A stretch of 64,000 nucleotides of DNA. Origin: Cyanophora paradoxa (lineage: Eukaryota > Glaucocystophyceae > Cyanophorales > Cyanophoraceae). The notes below the pieces were generated by a model, which was not told the DNA's origin, ran no database searches, and worked only from the letters and a program-made list of their open reading frames with translations. The DNA lies in the NCBI GenBank assembly GCA_004431415.1, contig QPMI01000412.1, positions 1 to 64,000 of the forward strand, in the 5' to 3' direction. Shown here in pieces: positions 1 through 9,506 of the stretch; position 1 is the stretch's first letter; every line of letters starts with the position of its first letter. A program made the position numbers and the translations under genes.

Positions 1-704
1 TCTTTCTGTGGAGGTGGTAATTCGTCCTCTTTCTTTTTGGGCTTCCTGTGGAACCGAGGAAATGCGAAATCTTTGACCAGATCCGCTTTATCAACATAAT
101 AGTTCACCGAATAATTTGCAGAAGACCACACAATATATTGGTAAGAGTGCACATACTCCTCAAACATCTTATAGAAATCGTCCTTGTTTCGCATGATATT
201 ATATTCCTCTTCAATGGCTTCGAGTTCTTTGCGATTGCAGCACTCAGGAACACAGCATAATCCGAATTTACTCGAATTGTTGAAGAAATCCTCAGCTTCT
301 GTGTGATGCAGATAATCGAGATTTTCGAATGGCGACCTCTGGAATAAAGAGTCCCACGATTTTGTCTCGGGTCAAATCAATGATTTCGTTGTCTATTAAA
401 TCATCTAAGACCACACACAGGTGATTGACAGGTTCCCTTTTTCGATTTTCTCCTGCCTTTCATCCAGTAATTTGGAAATGTAAGCAGCATCCCATTTCCC
501 GAGTTGCAATGTTGCAACTGCATCCCAGAAATGATTGAAGGACGTCCCACTCACAACAAGAACAGTATCAATCTTTTTCGCATCATGCAGCTGTTTCAAC
601 CAATATTTCACACATTCTGACTTGCCTGTTGCAGACTTTCCTATGAAAAGAGCACGAAATGGTGGGTTATCATCTCAGAGGCACAAACTTTCTAAATCGT
701 TCAT
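1..704 (-). pseudogene. Virus-type A32/FtsK-HerA packaging ATPase, broken and cut by the window edge
   Basis: The minus strand reads as a P-loop ATPase. A Walker A motif, GKSATGKS, lies near 635-655, and a Walker B-like stretch (hydrophobic residues followed by DDLI) near 395-415. The spacing and the short downstream segment fit genome-packaging ATPases of Polinton-like viruses and virophages, which pump DNA into the capsid. An ATG at 704 follows the end of the capsid gene closely. The frame is broken at least twice, once about 30 bases after the ATG and once just before Walker B, so the copy as given cannot make a full protein. The 3' end lies beyond base 1. Family assignment rests on the motifs and on the capsid-gene neighbours; another viral or plasmid P-loop ATPase is possible. 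Confidence 0.65.
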
Positions 705-2110
705 GGCTTTGTAGATCTTTCTTATTAAAGATAGATAAAAATAACGAAACGTTACTGATAATGGTTTTACAGATTAATGCGACAACCATCTTGTCAACAA
801 TAATGAAACTGTGCATGAGAGCACGAACATTAACTGTGATTGTCTGGTCAGAAGGCATGTATAGAGTGAGGAAAGAGGAGGAGGAGTTCGTGAGATCAAC
901 ATAGCCAGACTGGGCAATGTTGCGAATCGCTTTCTCTCCATCAACACAGAATGGTAGACCACTGAGGACATATTTGTCTGCAACCTTGTCCATTTGAGCA
1001 CTTGAAGGCATCCGCAATTAATTCGGCACCTTTGAGGAGAGGGATGGGCTCAGTAGCATAGAGACGTTGACCATTAATTTCAACAGTGAAAGTAATGTCT
1101 TTTGAGTTAGCATGCGTTTTAGACACTGTGGGAACCATTGAAACCATCAATACCTGCGGCATCACGAACTGAAACAAGAAGACCATAGACAAGACCAGAG
1201 ATCTGTGACAGGTTAATACGATTTGGTTGAGCATTGCCTTTTGCAGCAAATTGACACTGTCAACAAAACCAATATCCAGAGCAGGAATAGCCATACCAGT
1301 GGTCTTCACCTTCTCAATGACAGTAGCAAACAGTTCATCAGAAACATTAATAGCATGCATGTAAAGACGAGGAGAAGTGACTTTAATTTCGGGGTTGTTC
1401 CAGAATTGAAAAGTGGTGATTGTTGACCAACATGGGCAAGAGTAGCATTAGCAGTAGCACCAAGTCCATCATCCTCTGTCTTATCAGCAGCTGTTCCACC
1501 AACAACTGGAAGAGCACGACCACCATAAGAAGTCTCAACATAACCCTTTCCAGCATCCTTGAACCAGACAGTTACCACCATTTCTCCTGAGAGAGCACCA
1601 AGAGGTAGGTAGTGGTTTAGCCATGGGACTGGGATTTCACAAAAATGACCCACCAAGTCGGTTGGTTCCATGGGCAGGGATACCATGAACCATCCCATTG
1701 AACGCTTCTTCTTGGCGAGTTGATCCTCACTGTAATAGATAAGAGGGAAATGAGCAAGGAAATCAGAAGGCACTGAAAGTGTAAGATCCATAGGTGATTT
1801 CAAGTCGAGAGACAGAGCACCAACGGCGAACGTATCCATTGCGAACAAGGTCGGTATCACCAGCAAAAGTGACAGCTGGAAGGTCAAACGCAAGTTCGAG
1901 TTTTTCCACAGAAATTGTAGCGAGGGAGCTTGAAAGAAATCGATTTTCCAGCATTATTCTCGAAAGTGTGCTTGGGTCACAACAACAAGAACTGGCTTCG
2001 ACTGATCAAGACCAAGCATGAGAGAGTTGTCCAGGAAGAACGCCTTGGCTTCTTCCGGGGTTGTTTAGAGCTTCTTTCAGAGAAAGACGTGAGGTCGAAG
2101 TAATATCCAT
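705..2110 (-). pseudogene. Decayed major capsid protein gene of a Polinton-like/virophage-type element
   Basis: From an ATG at 2110 the minus strand encodes, in changing frames, a protein of roughly 450 residues ending near 700. The start (MDITSTSRLSLKEALNN) leads into a helical segment, then long beta-rich stretches such as the block around 1560-1700 with LGALSGEMVVTVWF. This fits a double jelly-roll major capsid protein, the shell protein of these viruses. At least four frame changes are needed to follow it, the first about 18 codons in, so it is a pseudogene unless the assembly is wrong. It sits directly upstream of the packaging ATPase on the same strand, as expected for a capsid module. 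No search was possible, so the fold is inferred from gene order, length and residue pattern. Confidence 0.55.
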
Positions 2111-2229
2111 GATTATCTCTTTTATTATACTGCAACATAAAAATTCACCAATGATCCTTGATTTTACGCAAAACTCGCAATTACAGGATAAGATGGATGG
2201 GTTTCCGCCATCCTCCTCTTGAAATATTC

Positions 2230-3152
2230 ATACACAGGATCACCAGCAGGTTCTCACCATATCGAATTCGAAGGTGAGGTGCACAGGTTGACCTTCGAAA
2301 TCAATTGGTTCATTAATTGCATTCACAATGTCAACCGAAAATGTGGAGAGCCCAGATTCTTGTTATAGTATTTATAATCGGATGGGCTTCTGTTGAATTA
2401 TAAACGACATGCTCACCATAATCTTTATCAGGAACACGATTTTGGGAAATATCCAGTGAGGAGACCATCACCACATTGCACAAGATCACCCAGCTCTTTT
2501 ACTCTCACAAATAGGACACTATCCCTGGTCTTCTCGGGTTCAAATGAAGATATATACCATGCACCATCGACCCAGTGAAGATACCATCAGTAAGAGTATT
2601 ATAAACCTGAGATTGGATTGGTGTGTTACCATATCTTCCAGGATCAAGACAAGCAGTCGAGCAGAACTCAAAACTCTGAATCTGTGCCTGGGTTGGGTTA
2701 TTGCGGTTGAGAAAGCCAGGTAAACGGTATGGTTGAATGGAATATAACTCGTTTCAGTGTATCATCCATTTGCAACGAATAGCTACTGCTGGTCTCTCAA
2801 TGCAAGTTTGGAGTTATTACATTCACAGTTGTTGGTGGTTTGAATGGGTGTGCTGCGACTTATCACAATGTGTTCCATGATTCATAATCAGCAGCAGGTC
2901 GATCAGTTGGAATACCAGTGCTTCCTGCACCAGAAAGATATTCAGACCAATAAGGTAGATGCATTATCAATTGTCACATCTCCTACTTTGGTTCACCACT
3001 CACCATGGGAATCTGTTATAGAATTCTGCTGAGACCAGTCTCACTGCTCTTACAAATTCATATGTGCTGGGGAGGCGAGCAATAAAACTCGAAGTAGGTC
3101 CATCTCCCGAAATTGTATTGAAAGAGCTCACTTCAATGTAATCCACAGGCAT
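2230..3152 (-). pseudogene. Broken minor capsid (penton-like) gene 1 of the viral element
   Basis: An ATG at 3152 opens a frame beginning MPVDYIEVSSFNTI and continuing through a segment with VRAVRLVSAEFYN, a pattern seen at the start of single jelly-roll penton/minor capsid proteins, where a conserved strand leads to an E-[IF]-[PY]-N turn. The frame breaks at about 3010 and several more times. A recognisable C-terminal strand (NEPIDFEGQPVHLTFEF) lies near 2255-2310 and matches the usual 'polar turn, hydrophobic, F-x-L-E-F' ending of such proteins. It is transcribed away from the second minor-capsid gene, with 27 bases between the two start codons. Which penton or spike subunit it was cannot be told. 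Confidence 0.5.
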
Positions 3153-3179
3153 CTTCTTTTATCTATAAACATATATTAA

Positions 3180-4089
3180 ATGATTCGGCTGGTCAATATA
3201 GATAGCAGAGACCGATCAGATGGACAAATAGAAACTCCTACAAAGTTTCACTCACAACCCCAGTGACCAAACCAAGAGAATGTCGAGTTTTGTATGCAGA
3301 GATCCCCAACAGCATCTATAACTCCATTGGAACAGACCACCTTCTTGTCAGATTCTACTACCAAGGCATCTCTGAAACCAGCAGGTCTTCCTTCTCCAAG
3401 TGGTTACATAAATCAAGGTCATTTCGGGTCACCACTCCATATAATTATGGTCTGAATTTCACATTTACTGGGAGCAACAATCTCACATATGCATTCAAGG
3501 TCTACTACAACCTACCTCCTACAAATTGGAGTTTACAGTAATGTTCAATTCGATATGGTTGCATCTACACAGAGATTGGGTAACTTCTTGGTGGAGTTCA
3601 GTGGAGTGGGTGGCTTCCACTGAACAGATTTACGATTTCCCAGAGTCTGCAAGGTCTTTATATGCCCCGAGAATTTCTTTATTTTTCAGGAATACCAATC
3701 ACCCCAAACCATCCCCAATGGGGAATCACATTCACAGGATATGAATTCGAGGCATCTCGCTTAAACTACAAGTTAGAAGCATCCAGATGACAGATATGAA
3801 TGCAGAACAGTATTTATACATGCACATTAAAGAACTCTCCCCATTTGCTACAAACCACAATATTGTCCCAAGATCACAACCACAGAATCAAGGCGATTCT
3901 CAGATTGCAGTTAAGTAAAGATATTGGGCAGTATGTTTATCACAGTGGAGAGCACAGTGAATACATAAAAATAACGATCGAAACCTTGTGATTAGAGAGT
4001 TAACAGTTGAGTTTCGCGATTATTATGGTGATCTTGTAGATATGATGGAATTGACAATCATTCCAGTTAGAGTTCTTGGCTATTGGTAA
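3180..4089 (+). pseudogene. Broken minor capsid (penton-like) gene 2 of the viral element
   Basis: The ATG at 3180 begins MIRLVNIDSRDRSDG, very like the N-terminus of penton proteins of Polinton-like viruses. The reading continues one frame over with YKVSLTTPV and then LYAEIPNSIYN, the hallmark strand-turn of single jelly-roll minor capsid proteins. The C-terminus, about 3985-4088, reads ELTVEFRDYYGDLVDMMEL before a stop at 4087-4089, again a typical closing strand. At least three frameshifts separate these pieces. Both this gene and its divergent neighbour at 2230-3152 look like capsid vertex proteins, so the element carried a full structural module. The fold is inferred by motif, not by alignment. 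Confidence 0.55.
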
Positions 4090-4254
4090 TGATTTAAACG
4101 ATCCTGATAGAAGAACTCCCCATCTGTTCGAAAATATTAAGAATGGACTCTTTCGATCTTCTGTATACCATCGGCGAATTGTCTTATCCCATTTAGCACC
4201 ATTCTTTTTCAAGAATCTACAAAGAGTTGATCTCCTTGTAATTCGCAATCCCAT
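4000..4254 (-). CDS. Possible small viral ORF, unrecognised
   Basis: A minus-strand frame of about 84 codons runs from an ATG at 4254. It contains LKKNGAKWDKTIRRWYTED, which recalls the small 'GA-[KR]-W-[DN]...WY' modules found in some viral and phage proteins. It overlaps the end of the plus-strand capsid gene in antisense at 4000-4089, and the same DNA is also open on the plus strand at 4076-4261. I do not recognise the product, and it may be a chance frame. Confidence 0.2.
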   Translation of the reverse strand: MGLRITRRSTLCRFLKKNGAKWDKTIRRWYTEDRKSPFLIFSNRWGVLLSGSFKSLPIAKNSNWNDCQFHHIYKITIIIAKLNC

Positions 4255-4261
4255 CTCTTGA

Positions 4262-4544
4262 AAGATCTCATAATGATCTTGTATTCTTTCACAATCAAGA
4301 TGTAAGTCCCATGGAAATTGTGATATTGCTGGTTAATCGGCATGTTTCCTTTACAGCATGATGGGAAATCGTTTGTCATTTTTGGCGAAACGAGAGTATC
4401 TCATGAGATAGATGAGAGAATAACAGGTGTGTTTTCAGGTTGGAGAAATCGGAGAAACATAGAGTATTGCGATTTCCGAGTTAGTTGACACTGAGAAATT
4501 CAGAATTTCAGATGGTCTTACTGAAAATGGTCAGATAATCGGGT
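4262..4544. other. AT-rich spacer of the viral block
   Basis: I see no gene here. The composition matches the viral genes to the left and the repeats to the right. Confidence 0.4.
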
Positions 4545-4985
4545 GTGACACCTATTTAATTGACTGTGACGCCTCTTTAATTGACTGTGACGCTGTGACG
4601 CTGTGACGCCTACTTTCAAACTTTTTAAAATTTTCAAAAATGACAGACTTCTTAAAACAGCCGTCACAGCCGTCACAGGCGTCACACCCAATTAAAAATG
4701 GAATCTCTTTCTCTTACTGAGATATTCAAAAATATATTCTTGTCTTACTGAAATCCGTCTTGTGACACCTCTGACACCTACAAAACACTATCCATTAATC
4801 CACCTTTCCGAAAATGCGAAGTTGTCTTACTGGAAATGGTCTGCAATTTCGCTGTGACACCTAATTTAATTGAGTGTGACGCCTGTGACGCCTGTGACAC
4901 CTACTTTCAAACTTTTTAAAATTTTCAAAAATGACAGACTTCTGAAAACAGGCGTCACAGCCGTCACAGGCGTAACAGACATTCC
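4545..4985. repeat. Two-unit repeat with iteron-like GTGACGCC clusters in opposed orientation
   Basis: Two copies of about 140 bases lie at 4545-4690 and 4850-4985. Each starts with several GTGACRCC words, continues through a conserved AT-rich core (ACTTTTTAAAATTTTCAAAA-type) and ends with a cluster of the reverse complement, GGCGTCAC or CCGTCACAG. Each unit can therefore fold back, with words at both ends facing each other across the AT-rich core. A shorter GTGACACC pair lies between them near 4760-4785. The layout resembles initiator-binding iterons around an AT-rich unwinding region, or an operator array. It is next to capsid genes and not in the GC-rich host DNA. Confidence 0.75.
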
Positions 4986-5090
4986 ACCCCTCTTACTGAC
5001 TTTCTCAAAAACAAAACTATCTCTTACTGAATATCATTTGAATACTACCTGTCACACTTGATCTCAATTATTCTGTTTTATAGAACATAT

Positions 5091-5365
5091 GCAATCTCAT
5101 CGATTGTTTAATTGGACATAATGCAACTCAGTGACAGTTTTTCGATGCAAAAATGTTCATCAGCAATCTCATCGATTGTTTAATTGGACATGATGCAGTT
5201 CCGATATATTCCAATAGAAAATCGCGCAATCTTCTCAATTGTTTAATTGGACATAATGCAACTCTGTGACACTTTTTCGGTGCAAAAATGTAAATCCGCA
5301 ATCCCATCGATTGTTTAATTGGACATAATGCAACTCTGTGACAGTTTTTGCGTTTTCCGATACAA
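5091..5365. repeat. Four direct repeats of about 63-73 bases
   Basis: Units begin at 5091, 5164, 5227 and 5299. Each opens with GCAATCTCATCGATTG or a close variant, then TTTAATTGGACATAATGCA. Three also carry a GTGACA-TTTTTC segment and a conserved GCAAAAATG. Unit 2 has lost its second half. They lie between the iteron-like array and the end of the AT-rich block. Confidence 0.85.
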
Positions 5366-5407
5366 AATGGGCGGTGGTCTACTTCAATACCGATGAGATA
5401 TATCGAG

Positions 5408-5440
5408 TTTATGCGAATTTATGCGAATTTATGCGAATTA
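5408..5440. repeat. 10-bp tandem repeat TTTATGCGAA, three units
   Basis: Three perfect head-to-tail copies of TTTATGCGAA are followed by a degenerate fourth (TTAATCGCGA). They sit in AT-rich DNA 230 bases before the inverted repeat that closes the viral block. Confidence 0.9.
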
Positions 5441-5668
5441 ATCGCGATTATATCGTTCTTTAAGTAGTTTAATGTTAATCAATCGAAGTTATATATGTAA
5501 TCGACAAAGAACATAATCTATCGATATAATATCGATTGAATCAATCGTGAATATGCATTAAATTAAACGCGTTTATCATTTTAATACAAAGTTTGCATTA
5601 ATTTATACAAAGTTTGCATAAAAAGTTAAAGAAATTAATCGATAAATATGTATTTTTGTATTAAATTA

Positions 5669-5763
5669 ACACATATTGAAAAACGAATTTAAATCCAGAG
5701 TGAATCGAGATCGCGAAGCGATCGAGATGAACGAGGGATTTAAATTCGTTTTTCAATATGTGT
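5669..5763. repeat. Perfect 28-bp inverted repeat at the viral/host composition border
   Basis: Arms at 5669-5696 and 5736-5763 are exact reverse complements (ACACATATTGAAAAAC... on the left). The 39-base loop holds a second hairpin, GATCGC-GAA-GCGATC. The right arm ends at the base where the sequence changes abruptly from AT-rich to very GC-rich, so this is a good candidate for the end of the viral element. No target-site duplication can be tested because the other end is outside the window. Confidence 0.9.
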
Positions 5764-7430
5764 CGGCAGCGCCTGGGCGACGGGGGCCCGAGGTGGGGCG
5801 GCCGCAGGAGGGGCTCTTCGGAGGCCGGCCCGGGGGCCTGGACGGTGCGGGCCTTCGCGCTCCGCATTGCTGGCGGCGAGAGGCCACGGGCACGATTGCA
5901 AGGGGGGAGGGCGCTGTGCATCTCGTGCGGGGGGTACGGCAGCGCCTGGGCGACAGGGCCCGAGGTGGGGCGGGAGGCCTAGGGGCTCTTTGGAGGCCGG
6001 CCTGGAGGCCTGGAGGCCTGCAGCTGGAGCCTGGCGGGAGGCCCATCCTCCGAGGCTCCATCTCCCCCCGCTCACGGGAATAGAGTAAACTTTTACTTCT
6101 TGAGTACTTATTCACAAAGAGGGGCGGAGGGAGACCAATAGACGGGCGAGGGGGTGGGGGGGGTGGGGAAGGGGGGAGGAGAAGGGGGAAGAGCCAACAA
6201 ACCGCCACCGCCGCCAAGGGAGCGCGTGAGCGCCGCCCGCCCCTTGCCTGCCCGCCGGCTCCGCGCCGGGGCCCTCCCCAGGGAGGCCCGCGGGGCCCGC
6301 TCGCTAGGGCCGACCCCGCCGCCCGCCCGGCGCGCGGCGCACCTGCGGCGGGCCCCTCGATCGCCGCCGGCCGCCCCCGCCAGCGTCGCCGCGCCGTCCC
6401 GCACCTGCCGCGTGAGGAGCGCGCGAGCTCCGCCCCGCCTCTCGCCCGCCGCCGGCCCCGCGCCGGGGCCCTCCCAGGGAGGGCCCGCGGGGGCCCGCCC
6501 CCTGCTGGTGGCGCGGCGGCGCGCGTCGGAAATCCAGGCGCCGGCCGCGCTGCACGGTCAGCGGGGCGCGGTTTAGAGCGGGCGGGCGGGTTTAGAGCGG
6601 GCTGCGCTGGCTTGAGTTATGATCGGGCGCGCCCGCTTCGGCCCACGGGGCCCGCGCCCTAGGGCCGGCCCGGCCGCCGCCTGGCGCGCGGCGCACCTGC
6701 GGCGGGCCCCCCAATCGCAGCCGGCCGTCGTCGCCAGCGCCGCCGCGACGCCGCGCAGCTGCTTCGCGGGAGTCTACAATCAGGCACGCCCCCTGCGATC
6801 GGCTGGACCGCGGTGCGGCGCGCGGCAGCGTCCGGGGCTGCACGGGGCGGTCAGCGGGGCGCGGCGCAGAAGAGGGCTCGGGGGACGATGAACGTGGATT
6901 TGAAGAGTGCGCAGAGCATTGATGTGGTACGCGGTCGGGCGCGCGTCGTGCGGCGCTGGCTGCAGCGGGGCGAGCGGAGTCGCGAGTGTCAGCGAAGGAG
7001 CTCGAGACGACGGCGCGCGCGGCGCGGGGAGTGCGCGCGGGGGAGGACGAAGCGTACCGCGGTGAGAAAGTACTACGCCGAGTGCGTGTGCGAGAGGGCG
7101 AGGCTGTAGGCGGACGGGCCGGGGCGCGGGCCGGGACGCTGCAGCTGGCGCTCGCGGGGCCCCGCGCCTGAGAAGAAGACGAGCCGCGCGGGCTTTCGAG
7201 GACTTCGAACGTGCGTTTCAGGCTGCATAGAGACCGGAGAGCGCGTGCGGCGTGCGATCGCGCGGGATACGCTGCGAGCCGGGCCGCCTGGCCGCTGGCG
7301 GCACCGGATTCCCGGAAATCTCCTGCCGAAATTCCCGGACCTGGGCCGACCTGCTGCCCCCCCCCCTCCCCCCCTCCCCCCCCCTGGGCCCGTGCCTGCT
7401 CGACCTAGGCCGACCTGACCTAGGCACACC
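5764..7430. repeat. Very GC-rich block with internal duplications, no convincing gene
   Basis: Two sets of diverged direct repeats are visible. One pairs 5766-5836 with 5938-6003 (GCAGCGCCTGGGCGAC... GGAGGCCGGCC). The other pairs about 6290-6420 with 6640-6770 (GGCGCGCGGCGCACCTGCGG core). Open frames on both strands are long only because stop codons are rare at this composition. A C-run tract lies at 7357-7385. It could be a diverged minisatellite, a promoter CpG-type region or a former gene. Confidence 0.5.
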
Positions 7431-7751
7431 CCGGCGGCGGTTATTAGTATTTTACTGCCTATGTTAAGTTATCTGGTAATTTTGAAATCTTTTTAGGTTC
7501 TTTTTCAAACAAATATTAGCGCTGCTGCGCATGACGCCATTGATGTTTCCTTGAGTTTTTAGTACTGCAGCCCGAGTCAAAACGGGCCATATTTAATTTG
7601 GCACTGACGAAAACCTCGAGTCTCGATGTTCTCCGTTGCGCATTCCGTGCGGACCGTGCCTTCTCCTGATGAGCCCGTACAGACATATATATACTATGAT
7701 AATGTAAGTTTAACTTAAGTGCTGCTCACTCATTTATTACATATATCTTTT

Positions 7752-7881
7752 GAGAGACTACGGTGCGGGGACGCCGGCGCGCGCCGGCGATCGCGAGCCT
7801 CGGAGGCTGCCGGAGCCCCTTTAAATTTAATTTGTTTTGTGGAGCGAGCCCCCCGTAGCCTGGGCCGTAGGTAGAAATATT
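7752..7881 (-). mobile_element. Degenerate copy of the hairpin-ended retroposon
   Basis: Read on the minus strand, this ends with the same CCGTAGTCTCTCAAAA tail as the copies at 12.84 kb and 58.8 kb. A CTACGGGGGGCTCGCTCC stem half lies at 7841-7858, about 75 bases from the terminal CCGTAG, and GGTAGAAATATT (plus strand, 7870-7881) matches the GGTAGTGATATT that borders the hairpin in the other copies. The hairpin has been split by a GC-rich insertion (7770-7840), and the A-tail is short. The flanks 7431-7751 and 7882-8316 hold no gene I can support. Confidence 0.5.
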
Positions 7882-8316
7882 CTGTCTCTAGAGTCTAGAT
7901 TATAGACTAGATCTGCTCGGTACCGGTCTAGCTGGTTCGCTTATCGTCTCTTCTCGATTTGTCTCTGTGTCTTTCCTTTTTTATTGTCGATTCTGGCTTT
8001 TTTTTGTCTCAGAGTCTTGTCTTTCCTCGTGCTCTCGTCTTAGTTATTTTGCTTTTTGTGTCCCTCTGCCCCCGGCCCTGGCCATGGGCAGCCCCCGCAG
8101 TGCTGGCGTCTATAGAGACTGTGGCCGGTAATTCATCAAAACAAAAGGTAGAAATATTAAAGGATATGTCACAGTGTTTGTGGACGTCGCATTGCAATTG
8201 GTACACCACGGCACATGTACCAATGTTCTACTTGACGTGCCCTTCCGACCGATCAGCTAGCTAGCCGAAGATGCTAGCTAGGTGCCGGCCATGGGTCGCT
8301 CAATATGGGAGGTTCG

Positions 8317-8396
8317 CCTGAGTGGGGGAGACATGGTTTTCGCAGATATCGATAGCCGTAAACTTTGAAACCATGCATATGTCTCCCCCACTCAGG
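8317..8396. repeat. 18-bp perfect inverted repeat
   Basis: CCTGAGTGGGGGAGACAT at 8317-8334 is matched by its exact reverse complement at 8379-8396, across a 44-base loop. The stem can extend inward through GGTTT/AAACC with a bulge. No reading frame crosses it. Confidence 0.85.
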
Positions 8397-8469
8397 CCAA
8401 CCCTTGCGCACCCTTCCCTCCCCCACCGCCCGACCCCGCCCGCCTCGAGCCCGCCTTTTAAAGGGCAAG

Positions 8470-8705
8470 CTTAAGACGCGACCCCCCCTCTCCCCTCCCC
8501 CATGGCCACATGCACGTTAAGCCCTTCCCCCCCTTCCTCACCCCCTCCCCTCCTCCCCCCTCCCCCCCCCCCCCCCCCCGCCCCGGTCCCTCTCTGCACG
8601 TTCTCCATATGCATCAATTTCCTCAACCGACCCCACCCCCATCCCCCACCGGTACCCCCATCTCCCCACCACCCCATCCTCCGGCCTCGAGCTCCTTTAA
8701 AACTT
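8470..8705. repeat. Pyrimidine (C-rich) tract
   Basis: About 230 bases are almost pure C with scattered T, including an uninterrupted C-run near 8562-8580. Introns in this window are also C-rich on the sense strand, so this could be intronic, but I see no flanking exon. From 8706 to 9506 I see only palindrome-rich non-coding DNA. Confidence 0.7.
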
Positions 8706-9506
8706 TCCGAAGGCGCCTTTACTAGTTAATTTGTGGAACATGAAAAGCGACCCCGGACCGCCCCCGGCGGCCCCTGGCCATGGCCTGTGTGCATGCCGTG
8801 CCCCTGACGCCGACCGTTGAACGGCGCGGCGCGGCTCGGCTCCGATCGCGAGGGTTCTAGATCTCCGACCCGATTTTCGAGCTCCAATTGACGACCGAGC
8901 CCGTGGACCGCGGGCCCAATCGGTCGTACGAATAAGAGTACCGTAGTCGCCCAATCGGTCTATGATACCGTAGTAACGAGTACTCATTCATAAAAAGGTC
9001 AATTCGTAACAATGATGGCCCAGTGGACTTAAGGTTCTATTTTCTTTTTGCAATTGCAATCGACTCGGCGATCTCGATTGCAAAGTTGCATATGCGCATG
9101 CATGCGCAATTAATATCGGACTCGATGCTGTGTACACGTATACGTACATGTTAACGTTGGATAATCTTCGGAATGAAGATGCATATATATGAACTTTCGG
9201 AAGCGTCAATGTCGATATCGAAGCTGAAGGCCTTCCCCGAAGCCCAAGGCCGATATCGATATCGATATGAGAAGATTTGCATTAGCACACAACAACAGCT
9301 ACTAGCCATAGGGGTTTCGGAATTCACATTGCCCAACATAAACCTCTCCGACTGGGTTCTCAGTCTATCCGGCCGCGGGGACCGTCGAGCGCTGCGTTAA
9401 ATCCGATCTACCTTCGTATATCACGGCGATTATAGCCGGAGTTCTATCTAAAGTTGAGGCTACGGCCCGCCTTAAGCTTGCCGTACGACGTCGACCGTCC
9501 GACGGT

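Noticed and set aside
5091-5365. Evenly spaced direct repeats that could suggest a CRISPR array
   Set aside because: Only four units, the whole unit is repeated and not a short repeat plus unique spacer, there are no cas genes, and the context is eukaryotic/viral.
1-5763. Bacterial contamination or an organelle insert
   Set aside because: The genes are capsid and packaging types of eukaryotic dsDNA elements, with no organelle genes; the block is continuous with intron-bearing nuclear DNA.
5740-6900. Several overlapping frames in the GC-rich block
   Set aside because: All are low-complexity, occur on both strands at once, have no domain pattern and coincide with internal DNA repeats.
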